Below are positions 1 through 5,512 of a DNA stretch of 9,453 nucleotides, piece by piece. Within the stretch, counting starts at the first letter, position 1; each line of letters opens with the position of its first letter. The stretch covers positions 1 through 9,453 of the forward strand of contig CARDPF010000111.1 of assembly GCA_948960675.1 (NCBI GenBank). The letters are read 5' to 3'. This DNA comes from an uncultured Eisenbergiella sp. (GTDB lineage: Bacteria; Bacillota; Clostridia; Lachnospirales; Lachnospiraceae). The notes under the pieces were generated by a model. It searched no databases, was not told where the DNA came from, and saw only the letters and a list, made by a program, of their open reading frames with translations. Both the position numbers and the translations under genes were made by a program.

Positions 1-746
1 GGATTGATACCTCCAACCTGATCGTGGACGAGGAGGCGCGCACGACGCTGGCCTTTGTGGAAACCTTTCCGGACGGGGACAGGGACTTTTCGTTTTACCG
101 TAACCCCGGCGCGGACATGATGCTGCGGGAGCAGGACTTGCATGAGGAACTGCTTTGCGACACGAATATTTTCCATTTCGGGACGCTTTCCATGACTCAT
201 GAAGAGGTGCGGAGGGCGACGAAGAAAGCCATTGCCATTGCCAGGAAAAGCGGCAGTGTGATTTCGTTCGACCCCAATCTGCGTCCCCCTCTTTGGAAGT
301 CGCTGGAGGATGCCAAGGAGCAGGTCGCTTACGGGTTATCCCAGTGCGACGTACTCAAGATCTCGGACAATGAGATTCAATGGTTTACCGGGGAAGAGGA
401 TTATGACGCGGGAATCAAAAAGCTTAGGAGCCAGTATGAGATTCCGCTGGTTCTGCTTTCCATGGGAAGGGACGGAAGCCGGGCATATTATAAGGATCTG
501 CGGGTGGAAGTCAAGCCGTTTATACAGGAGGCGACGATTGAAACGACCGGCGCGGGGGATACCTTCGGCGGGTGCTGCCTGCACCATGTGCTCGGATATG
601 GGCTGGACCAGTTGGATGAGGATAAACTCCGCAGGATGCTGACCTTTGCGAATGCGGCGGCGTCCATCATCACCACGAGAAAAGGCGCCCTGCGCGTGAT
701 GCCCACAGCCGGGGAAGTGGAAGCCTTTCTTGAGAATTACCGTTGA
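1..746 (+). CDS. PfkB-family carbohydrate kinase, probable fructokinase (5' end outside window)
   Basis: The frame is open from base 3 to the TGA at 744-746, so the N-terminus lies left of the window. The visible 247 codons are the C-terminal three quarters of a ribokinase/PfkB-fold sugar kinase, which phosphorylates a sugar with ATP in the cytoplasm. Seen: the PfkB signature TTGAGDTFGG near base 540-570, whose Asp (codon about 558-560) is the catalytic base in the family, and the stretch SFDPNLRPPLW near base 260-295, typical of bacterial fructokinases (ScrK type). The segment RTTLAFVETFPDGDRDF near the start also fits fructokinases. A GTG at 24 is in frame but internal to the conserved fold, so it is not the start. 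A hairpin terminator follows, so this gene appears to end its transcript. Substrate is inferred from family resemblance; another hexose or a ketosugar remains possible. Confidence 0.88.
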   Translation, partial: IDTSNLIVDEEARTTLAFVETFPDGDRDFSFYRNPGADMMLREQDLHEELLCDTNIFHFGTLSMTHEEVRRATKKAIAIARKSGSVISFDPNLRPPLWKSLEDAKEQVAYGLSQCDVLKISDNEIQWFTGEEDYDAGIKKLRSQYEIPLVLLSMGRDGSRAYYKDLRVEVKPFIQEATIETTGAGDTFGGCCLHHVLGYGLDQLDEDKLRRMLTFANAAASIITTRKGALRVMPTAGEVEAFLENYR

Positions 747-769
747 CGGTGTGCCTAAAAAGTAAAACT

Positions 770-802
770 ACCGGGGATGCGTTTGGGCGTCTCCGGTTTT
801 GT
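770..802 (+). terminator. Rho-independent terminator after the fructokinase gene
   Basis: ACCGGGGATGC (770-780) pairs with GCGTCTCCGGT (787-797) as an 11-bp stem with two G-U pairs and a 6-base loop, followed by TTTTGT. It starts 23 bases after the kinase stop and ends just before the antiporter ribosome site. The T tract is short, so termination may be partial and some read-through into the antiporter gene is possible. Confidence 0.7.
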
Positions 803-822
803 ACGGAAAAGAGGTTGCAAAA

Positions 823-2025
823 ATGGAATCCTATTCAATGCTAAAAGACTTGGCGATTATTTTAATCGCGGCGAAATTTTTCGGTATTTTGGCGCGGAAA
901 TGCAAGGCCCCGCAGGTAGTGGGGGAGATTATTGCGGGACTTCTGATCGGCCCCAGCGTATTGGGGGTTGTACAGCAGTCCGATTTCATCATCCAGATGG
1001 CGGAAATCGGCGTGATCATCCTGATGTTTTCGGCGGGGCTGGAAACGGATTTGAAGGAATTGATCAAAACCGGGCCCATAGCCTGTCTGATCGCCTTGTG
1101 CGGCGTTTTTGTACCGCTGGCTTGCGGAACGGTTCTTTACATGATGTTTTACGGGTTTGCCCCCTGGGGGGACGAGCGGTTTTATAAAGCCGTTTTCATC
1201 GGAACCATCCTGACGGCAACCTCCGTCAGCATTACGGTGGAGACGCTAAAGGAGTTGGGAAAGCTCAAAGGGAAGGTTGGGACGACGATAATGAGTGCGG
1301 CCATTATCGACGATGTGATCGGCATCATTGTGCTGACATTTGTGATCGGTTTCAAAAGCCCTGAATCGGCGCCCATGCAGGTCGTGATGAATACGGTTCT
1401 GTTTTTCGTGTTTGCCATTGGAGTCGGCGTAATTTTTTATCATATTTTCAGGAGGATGGATAAAAAATATCCCCATACGAGACGGATACCGATTATCAGC
1501 CTTGCGTTTTGCTTCGTCATGGCGTATGTGGCAGAACGGTATTTCGGCATTGCGGATATCACCGGCGCATATGTGGCGGGGCTGGTGCTTTGCTCCATCC
1601 AGGATTCCAACTATATTGCAAGGAAAATGGATATCAATTCGTATATGCTGTTTGGGCCGCTGTTTTTTGCCAGTATCGGTTTAAAGACGGATATCAGCAG
1701 CATGAATATGTCGATCCTGCTTTTTGCCGTAGGGTTTGTGGCAGTGGGCCTTTTATCAAAAGTGATCGGCTGCGGCCTGATTGCCAGGGGATGCCGGTTT
1801 TCCTGGCCGGATTCTTTAAAGATTGGCGTGGGCATGATGACGCGAGGGGAGGTTGCCCTGATCGTCTCACAAAAAGGGCTGTCCGTGGGACTGATGGAGC
1901 CGGTGTATTTTACGGCGGTTATTTTACTGATCATGGTTTCCTCCATTGCCACCCCGATTGTTTTAAAGCTGTTGTACACCAAATATCCGGAGGCCGGTGT
2001 GGTGCGGGGCCCCAGCATAGATTGA
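823..2025 (+). CDS. CPA2-family cation/proton antiporter (KefB/NapA-like, membrane domain only)
   Basis: A 400-residue, very hydrophobic membrane protein with the pattern of about 12 transmembrane segments expected of monovalent cation:proton antiporter-2 proteins, which exchange Na+ or K+ for H+ across the inner membrane. Seen: the early segment VVGEIIAGLLIGPSVLG (about residues 32-48), the ATSVSIT loop (about 132-138) and the paired aspartates IIDDVIGI (D163-D164). In the family a DD pair in the ion-binding crossover is associated with electrogenic exchange, whereas ND is associated with electroneutral exchange; that assignment here is inference. The protein ends soon after the last membrane segment and lacks the cytoplasmic TrkA-N/TrkA-C domain of KefB/KefC. 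The ATG at 823 is chosen because GAGG (811-814) lies 8 bases upstream; an in-frame TTG at 799 sits inside the preceding terminator. The MBOAT gene follows after 13 bases, suggesting an operon. Confidence 0.88.
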   Translation: MESYSMLKDLAIILIAAKFFGILARKCKAPQVVGEIIAGLLIGPSVLGVVQQSDFIIQMAEIGVIILMFSAGLETDLKELIKTGPIACLIALCGVFVPLACGTVLYMMFYGFAPWGDERFYKAVFIGTILTATSVSITVETLKELGKLKGKVGTTIMSAAIIDDVIGIIVLTFVIGFKSPESAPMQVVMNTVLFFVFAIGVGVIFYHIFRRMDKKYPHTRRIPIISLAFCFVMAYVAERYFGIADITGAYVAGLVLCSIQDSNYIARKMDINSYMLFGPLFFASIGLKTDISSMNMSILLFAVGFVAVGLLSKVIGCGLIARGCRFSWPDSLKIGVGMMTRGEVALIVSQKGLSVGLMEPVYFTAVILLIMVSSIATPIVLKLLYTKYPEAGVVRGPSID

Positions 2026-2038
2026 GAAGGAATACGAG

Positions 2039-3499
2039 ATGCTCTTTAATTCCCATCTGTTTTTGTTTGTGTTTCTGCCGCTTTTGCTGGCAGGGTGGTT
2101 TTTGTTAAACCGCTGTAAAAAATACCGGTTGGCGCAGGGATATCTGGTTGGGATGTCCCTGTGGTTTTATGCGCATTTGAATCCGGCTTATTTGTGGGCG
2201 CTGCTTGGAAGCTGTCTGGCCGGGTATCTGTTTTGTCTGCCTTTTCGGAAGAAGGATACCGGAAAATGGGGAAAAGTGGTTTTGGCGCTGGGATGCCTGT
2301 TCCATTTGGGGATGTTGGGATATTTTAAGTACCGCAACTTTTTTGTGGAAAATGTCAATGGACTACTGGGAAGCGAATATCCGCTGCTTTCCCTGTTTCT
2401 TCCGGTGGGCATCAGTTTTTATACGTTCCAGCAGCTGGGATACCTCATCGACTGTGCAAAAGGGGAAGCGCCGGTATGTTCTTTTGGGGATTACCTTACC
2501 TTCATGGTATATTTCCCCCAGCTTTTGCAGGGGCCGATCCTCCGGTATGGGGAGATTGTTCCCGCATTTCATGAAGAACAGAACCGCCGGTGGGATACGG
2601 CAAAATTTGCGGTGGGGATGCAGCATTTTACCATCGGGCTGGCAAAAAAGGTGCTGCTTGCCGACACACTTGCAAAAGCGGTGAATTTTGGGTATGATCA
2701 TATTCCCCTGTTGGACTGCCCTTCTGCGGTTCTGTTGGCGGTAGGATACCTTTTTGAATTGTATTTTGATTTCAGCGGCTACTGCGATATGGCGGTGGGA
2801 CTGGGGAAAATGATCGGCATGGAAATCGTGGAAAATTTTGATTCCCCGTTTTGGTCGGCATCCGTCAAGGAGTTCTGGAGGCGTTGGCACATTACGCTGG
2901 GGCGTTTTTTCACTAAGTATGTCTATATTCCCTTGGGCGGCAGCAGGAAGGGAAAGCTGCGCACGGTTGGAAATACGCTTGTGGTCTTTTTGCTCTCCGG
3001 CCTGTGGCACGGCGCCAGCTGGACGTTTGTATTCTGGGGATTTCTCCACGGAATCGGTGTGGCATGGGACAGCCTGGGGATTTTGAACCTTCCCAAAAAG
3101 TGGATGCGGCAGGCCCTTACGTTTACCTATGTGTGTTTGGCTTTCATATTCTTCCGGGCCGAAACAATAGGGGAAGGATTTTTGGTGTTGCGGGCAATGT
3201 TTACGCCTAAGTGGAACGGGTTTTTATTCCAAATGGGGGAGGCGCTGGAACTTTCCGAGCCCTACATTTTTACAAAAGGAATTTCCATGGCGGCGCCGGC
3301 CCTATTACCGGTGGTTTATCTTTTGCTGCTGCTCTTTGTTTTCGCGGTCAGCATTACGGTGCTGGCCCAAAGGCGTGCGGCAGTGCTTGTGGAAAATGCG
3401 GCGTTGGAGCGGGGGTATGCTTTGGGAATGGCGTTTCTCTTTGTATGGTCTGTCCTGTCCATGACGGGCGTGGGGGAATATCTGTATTTCTCCTTTTAG
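2039..3499 (+). CDS. MBOAT family membrane-bound O-acyltransferase (AlgI-like)
   Basis: A 486-residue polytopic membrane protein of the MBOAT family, which moves acyl groups (usually acetyl) across the membrane onto exported polysaccharides or cell-wall polymers. Seen: the N-terminal FNSHLFLFVFLPL segment typical of AlgI relatives, LPVGISFYTFQQLGYLID (about 121-138), YFDFSGYCDMAVGLG (about 242-256), the invariant block FWRRWHITLGRFF (H284) followed by YVYIPLGGS, and GLWHGASW with the presumed catalytic His at 324. The C-terminus GVGEYLYFSF is the ordinary AlgI-type end, so the gene is complete. The start has AGAAGGA (2025-2031) seven bases upstream. AlgI-like proteins usually work with a periplasmic or extracellular SGNH/AlgJ-type partner encoded next door; none is here, and the sequence directly downstream is a scar of other genes. 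The acceptor polymer cannot be told. Confidence 0.93.
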   Translation: MLFNSHLFLFVFLPLLLAGWFLLNRCKKYRLAQGYLVGMSLWFYAHLNPAYLWALLGSCLAGYLFCLPFRKKDTGKWGKVVLALGCLFHLGMLGYFKYRNFFVENVNGLLGSEYPLLSLFLPVGISFYTFQQLGYLIDCAKGEAPVCSFGDYLTFMVYFPQLLQGPILRYGEIVPAFHEEQNRRWDTAKFAVGMQHFTIGLAKKVLLADTLAKAVNFGYDHIPLLDCPSAVLLAVGYLFELYFDFSGYCDMAVGLGKMIGMEIVENFDSPFWSASVKEFWRRWHITLGRFFTKYVYIPLGGSRKGKLRTVGNTLVVFLLSGLWHGASWTFVFWGFLHGIGVAWDSLGILNLPKKWMRQALTFTYVCLAFIFFRAETIGEGFLVLRAMFTPKWNGFLFQMGEALELSEPYIFTKGISMAAPALLPVVYLLLLLFVFAVSITVLAQRRAAVLVENAALERGYALGMAFLFVWSVLSMTGVGEYLYFSF

Positions 3500-3570
3500 G
3501 GGCCGGGTTTGTAGTTGAAAAAGTAGTGGATGGCGAGGCAACAATTATCATAGCCAGAAAAGGAGACTGA
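3500..3570 (+). pseudogene. Gene remnant: C-terminal tail of a probable SAM-dependent methyltransferase
   Basis: Directly after the MBOAT stop a different frame reads GAGF followed by VVEKVVDGEATIIIARKGD and TGA. It has no start of its own. The pattern of AGF, two acidic or basic residues, then a strand ending in ARK plus one or two residues is how many class I SAM-dependent methyltransferases end (their last beta strand). This is seen in the sequence as an isolated tail with codon use like a real gene; the methyltransferase label is inference from the motif pattern only. Confidence 0.4.
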
Positions 3571-3573
3571 TTG

Positions 3574-3627
3574 ATGGATTATCGCACAAAAATAAGGGTA
3601 TGTCAGATTGCTCTAACATACCCCTAA
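3574..3627 (+). pseudogene. Start of an interrupted gene, 17 codons (MDYRTKIR...)
   Basis: A good ribosome site, AGGAG at 3561-3565, lies inside the last codons of the methyltransferase-like tail and is followed after 8 bases by ATG. The frame reads MDYRTKIRVCQIALTYP and stops. Its second half is the terminator hairpin of the opposing rubrerythrin gene. The simplest reading is the beginning of a gene that once followed the methyltransferase-like gene in an operon and was cut by a rearrangement at about 3590-3595. A genuine 17-residue peptide is possible but unsupported. Confidence 0.3.
3585..3623 (-). terminator. Rho-independent terminator of the perR-rubrerythrin transcript
   Basis: GGGTATGT (3596-3603) and ACATACCC (3616-3623) form an 8-bp stem, extended inward past a C/A mismatch by AGA/TCT around the loop TTGC. 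Read on the minus strand the hairpin is followed by TTATTTTTGTG, a good T tract; on the plus strand the downstream sequence is not T-rich. It begins about 40 bases past the rubrerythrin stop. Confidence 0.85.
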
Positions 3628-3661
3628 ATCTTCAAAAATGTTGAATTTACGGCATTTCTGA

Positions 3662-4201
3662 TTAGCCAAAGTATCTCTTCAACAGTCCCGCGAACGCTTT
3701 TCCATGTCTAGCCTCATCCCTTGCCATTTCATGGACAGTGTCATGGATGGCATCCAGATTTGCCGCTTTTGCCCTCTTGGCAAGATCAAATTTGCCTGCG
3801 GTTGCGCCGTTTTCGGCTTCCACACGCATCTGAAGGTTCTTCTTGGTGGAGTCGGTTACGACTTCGCCCAACAGTTCTGCAAATTTCGCAGCGTGTTCTG
3901 CCTCCTCATAAGCAGCTTTCTCCCAGTAAAGACCGATTTCAGGATACCCTTCCCTGTGGGCAACTCTTGCCATCGCAAGATACATGCCGACTTCCGTGCA
4001 TTCGCCGTTGAAGTTGGCCCTCAGGTCAGCCATAATATCCTCGCTTGCGCCCTGCGCCACACCTACCACATGCTCTGCGGCCCAGTCCATCGCGCCGGTC
4101 TGCGCGGTGAATTTTTCGGCGGGTGCGCCGCACTGCGGGCACTTATCGGGCGCTGCGTCGCCCTCGTGAACATAACCACATACCTGACATACGAATTTCA
4201 T
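3662..4201 (-). CDS. Reverse rubrerythrin (N-terminal rubredoxin domain, C-terminal ferritin-like di-iron domain)
   Basis: A 179-residue cytoplasmic non-haem iron protein that reduces hydrogen peroxide (and oxygen, in clostridia) to water using electrons passed through its rubredoxin centre. Domain order is reversed relative to classic rubrerythrin: the rubredoxin-like Fe(Cys)4 site is N-terminal, CQVCG (C5, C8) and CPQCG (C21, C24), and the four-helix di-iron domain follows, with E68, the EAEH motif (E100, H103), E128/E130 and DEARH (E163, H166) as likely ligands. The start is the ATG at 4201, where the rubredoxin domain begins; GGAG lies about 9 bases upstream, and the longer in-frame extension to 4339 is non-coding in character. 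It lies 278 bases downstream of perR on the same strand with no convincing promoter of its own, so co-transcription from the perR promoter is likely. In Clostridium acetobutylicum the reverse rubrerythrins are known PerR targets. Confidence 0.95.
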   Translation of the reverse strand: MKFVCQVCGYVHEGDAAPDKCPQCGAPAEKFTAQTGAMDWAAEHVVGVAQGASEDIMADLRANFNGECTEVGMYLAMARVAHREGYPEIGLYWEKAAYEEAEHAAKFAELLGEVVTDSTKKNLQMRVEAENGATAGKFDLAKRAKAANLDAIHDTVHEMARDEARHGKAFAGLLKRYFG

Positions 4202-4295
4202 GATTTTAGTCTCCTTTTCTTTTAAGAAATTTATTTGCGACTGGTACGAAAACCCGGTAGGGAATTCATAAAACCAGCGGTTGCCGTAATTGCAG

Positions 4296-4346
4296 GGTAA
4301 CGGTCCAGCCGTTACTTCATTTTGCAATAGGAACTGCATTTCCTAT
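4296..4346. repeat. Two short inverted repeats in the perR-rubrerythrin gap
   Basis: GTAACGG (4297-4303) and CCGTTAC (4309-4315) form a 7-bp hairpin with a 5-base loop. ATAGGAA (4327-4333) and TTCCTAT (4340-4346) form a second 7-bp repeat with a 6-base spacer. Either could be a protein-binding site or an RNA hairpin in the intercistronic region. The first shares the motif CTGGACCGTTACC (minus strand) with CTGGACTGTTACC at 5534-5546 upstream of the histidine kinase gene. Confidence 0.5.
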
Positions 4347-4382
4347 CGTATCAAAAAGTATGATATATCGCACTGCGGCGAA

Positions 4383-4500
4383 GTGGAAATTGTCGCTGAC
4401 GCGATCCGCCGCAAGCGGGGGTAGAGTATTCATTGACGAATGCCGCAAGGGCAAATACACATACTTTCGTACGTGGCGCTTAGCTGCGTCGTAAATCCAC
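4383..4500 (-). repeat. Structured element overlapping the 3' end of perR
   Basis: On the minus strand this stretch has nested complementary arms: outer GTGGA/TCCAC (4496-4500 with 4383-4387), inner GACGC/GCGTC (4486-4490 with 4398-4402), a 7-bp hairpin CACGTAC-GAAA-GTATGTG (4475-4458) and CCG-CTTG-CGG (4418-4409). GAAA and G(CUUG)C are stable RNA tetraloops only when read on this strand. The perR stop codon (4480-4482) lies inside the element. A 7-bp GC hairpin, CCCCGCC/GGCGGGG (4500-4506 with 4514-4520), abuts it. It may be a dispersed repeat or an intercistronic RNA structure; no family is recognised. Confidence 0.45.
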
Positions 4501-4929
4501 CCCGCCTGCTTGCGGCGGGGTTTGGGGCTTGTCCTGTATCCCTGAAACGAGGCAGTGGGAACAGGTTCCGTGAAAATAGGTGACATGTCCTTCTATCAGG
4601 TTGCCGTCTATTGTCCTGCCTTCCATGTCCTTGGCTTTGGAAAGGGCATCCCCATGCAGATCAAGGACGCTGCCACATTCCCGGCAAACAAAATGGCAGT
4701 GGGGGGCGGTGTTGGAGTCAAAATGGTCGGCCCCATCCCCTACCCGAAGCCGGGCAATTTCGCCCATATCGGCAAGAAGGGTCAGATTCCGGTATACGGT
4801 TCCCAGACTGATTTGGGGGAACACACTTTTGACATTCTGGTATACGGTTTCCGCCGTCGGATGATCCCTGCGGGTCATGAGAAAACCTTTGATGGCTTCC
4901 CGCTGGCGGCTGTACTTTATGGCAGGCAT
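4480..4929 (-). CDS. perR: PerR-type peroxide-sensing repressor (Fur family)
   Basis: A 149-residue cytoplasmic winged-helix repressor. The HTH region runs from HPTAETVY to GTVYRNLTLLADMGEI (about 23-57). All five regulatory-metal ligands of Bacillus PerR have counterparts: H23, D71, H77, H79 and D90 (an Asp, as in PerR, where Fur has Glu). The structural zinc cysteines are C82/C85 and C123/C126. In the family, peroxide oxidises the Fe-bound histidines and releases DNA. The start ATG at 4929 has AAGGA with suitable spacing; in-frame ATGs at 4953 and 5013 lack this. Odd feature: 23 residues follow C126, whereas B. subtilis PerR ends about six residues after its last cysteine. The tail includes KPQTPPQAGG and VDLRRS and is encoded by a GC-rich hairpin and the structured element downstream. 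Expression is probably from the consensus promoter at 5177-5205 through a long structured leader. The Fur-family call is secure; PerR rather than Zur/Fur rests on the ligand pattern and the rubrerythrin neighbour. Confidence 0.88.
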   Translation of the reverse strand: MPAIKYSRQREAIKGFLMTRRDHPTAETVYQNVKSVFPQISLGTVYRNLTLLADMGEIARLRVGDGADHFDSNTAPHCHFVCRECGSVLDLHGDALSKAKDMEGRTIDGNLIEGHVTYFHGTCSHCLVSGIQDKPQTPPQAGGVDLRRS

Positions 4930-4979
4930 GTCCTGTTCCTTTCTAAGCGGCATGCGCCATAGTTGGCACGCCACTACGC

Positions 4980-5141
4980 ATGAAAGCCGGTTACTCCGCG
5001 CTTTCGCGCTCACGCAACCGCCGCCGGTATGCGCAATCCGGGCTGCCGCCCTACTTGCTTATACCGGCTTGCCCGTCCGATGTCTGTGTGCCTGTGCATG
5101 CAAGCATGCCCATTCACACAGCCGCCGTCCGGGGCTTTCAT
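4980..5141 (-). ncRNA. Candidate multibranched structured RNA in the perR leader
   Basis: Read on the minus strand, ATGAAAGC(C) (5141-5133) pairs with (G)GCTTTCAT (4988-4980) and closes three further hairpin domains. Domain 1 is CTGTGTG/CACACAG enclosing GCATG-CTTG-CATGC (5121-5084) with a symmetric 5x5 internal loop. Domain 2 is GCCGGTAT/ATACCGGC (5068-5023) enclosing GGGC/GCCC. Domain 3 is CGGTT/AACCG (5020-4988) enclosing GCGC-GAAA-GCGC. The loops are GNRA and G(CUUG)C on this strand only, which matches the direction of the perR promoter. The pairing is seen directly; that it folds and functions as RNA is inference. It may instead be a dispersed DNA repeat. No known Rfam family is recognised by eye. 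Confidence 0.5.
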
Positions 5142-5176
5142 AGTAAATCAGTAATCATTCCTATTTTTATGATTTG

Positions 5177-5205
5177 ATTATAGGGGAAGTGGATAATTTT
5201 GTCAA
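5177..5205 (-). promoter_or_regulatory. Perfect-consensus sigma-A promoter for perR
   Basis: On the minus strand TTGACA (5205-5200), a 17-base spacer and TATAAT (5182-5177) match the housekeeping consensus at all 12 positions. Transcription would start near 5170, giving a leader of about 240 bases before the perR ATG. A sequence with partial likeness to a Per box (TTATAAATATTTTAG, 5211-5225) lies just upstream of the -35; that resemblance is weak. Confidence 0.9.
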
Positions 5206-5237
5206 ATGCTTTATAAATATTTTAGAATTATATTGCA

Positions 5238-5255
5238 TCTATTTTATAAAATAGA
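5238..5255. promoter_or_regulatory. 18-bp perfect palindrome, candidate operator
   Basis: TCTATTTTATAAAATAGA reads the same on both strands without mismatch. It lies where the -35 region of the rightward promoter at 5266-5274 would be, and upstream of the leftward perR promoter, so a bound dimeric regulator could affect either side. The binding protein is unknown; PerR, the downstream response regulator and others are all possible. Confidence 0.55.
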
Positions 5256-5265
5256 ATCGTGTTTA

Positions 5266-5274
5266 TGCTATACT
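5266..5274 (+). promoter_or_regulatory. Extended -10 promoter toward the two-component genes
   Basis: TGCTATACT is a good extended -10 element (TGn plus TATACT, 5 of 6 to consensus). There is no convincing -35 hexamer at 17 bases, which fits an extended -10 or activator-dependent promoter. Predicted start near 5281 would give a leader of about 290 bases before the kinase ATG at 5569. Confidence 0.5.
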
Positions 5275-5288
5275 TATTTACAGATGTT

Positions 5289-5477
5289 GGGGTCAAACGG
5301 TATTTTGTCCCCTATGGTACCACGGATTGCTCCGCGCGCTGCGCTCCCGCAATCCTAAAACACCTCAAATCCGCTCATTTTTCTGCGAAAAATAGCTGCT
5401 TTTCGGTGTTTTTGCGGATCCCAAAGTCATGTATTGATATGCAAACATGTCATACATGGCCTTTTGACCCTGGGATC
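5289..5477 (+). repeat. Nested inverted-repeat element in the histidine kinase leader
   Basis: Several complementary arms are visible. GGGG-t-CAAA (5289-5297) pairs with TTTG-t-CCCC (5304-5312); GGATTGC/GCAATCC (5324-5330, 5349-5355) encloses GCGC/GCGC; AAAACACC/GGTGTTTT (5357-5364, 5405-5412) encloses ATTTTTC/GAAAAAT; GATCCCA/TGGGATC (5417-5423, 5471-5477) encloses CATGTAT/ATACATG. GGGTCAAA (5290-5297) can also pair at long range with TTTGACCC (5463-5470), giving element-wide terminal inverted repeats or an alternative fold. It could be a small dispersed element or a regulatory leader. It contains no convincing coding frame. Confidence 0.5.
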
Positions 5478-5512
5478 ATTTGCAGATTACAGTTCAAATA
5501 TGCAAAGGCCGT

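Noticed and set aside
799..823. TTG at 799 as the antiporter start
   Set aside because: It falls within the terminator T tract and has no ribosome site, whereas the ATG at 823 has GAGG at good spacing.
4202..4339. 46-residue N-terminal extension of rubrerythrin
   Set aside because: The rubredoxin domain begins right at the ATG at 4201 with its own ribosome site; the upstream frame is intergenic in character and contains inverted repeats.
4500..4520. GC-rich hairpin CCCCGCC/GGCGGGG as a perR terminator
   Set aside because: It lies inside the perR frame and is followed on the minus strand by TGGATTTACG, not a T tract; on the plus strand only TTTG follows.
4555..4962. Long rightward frames opposite perR
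   Set aside because: They are antisense to a well-supported Fur-family gene and have no recognisable domain of their own.
5010..5141. A 43-codon leftward frame starting ATG at 5141 in the perR leader (MKAPDGGCVNGH...)
   Set aside because: No ribosome site precedes the ATG, and the frame coincides with the closing stem and hairpins. A leader peptide cannot be excluded but is not supported.
5211..5225. TTATAAATATTTTAG as a Per box controlling perR
   Set aside because: By eye it matches the 7-1-7 Per box at about 11 of 14 positions in very AT-rich DNA, and it lies upstream of the -35 instead of over the promoter. Too weak to call.
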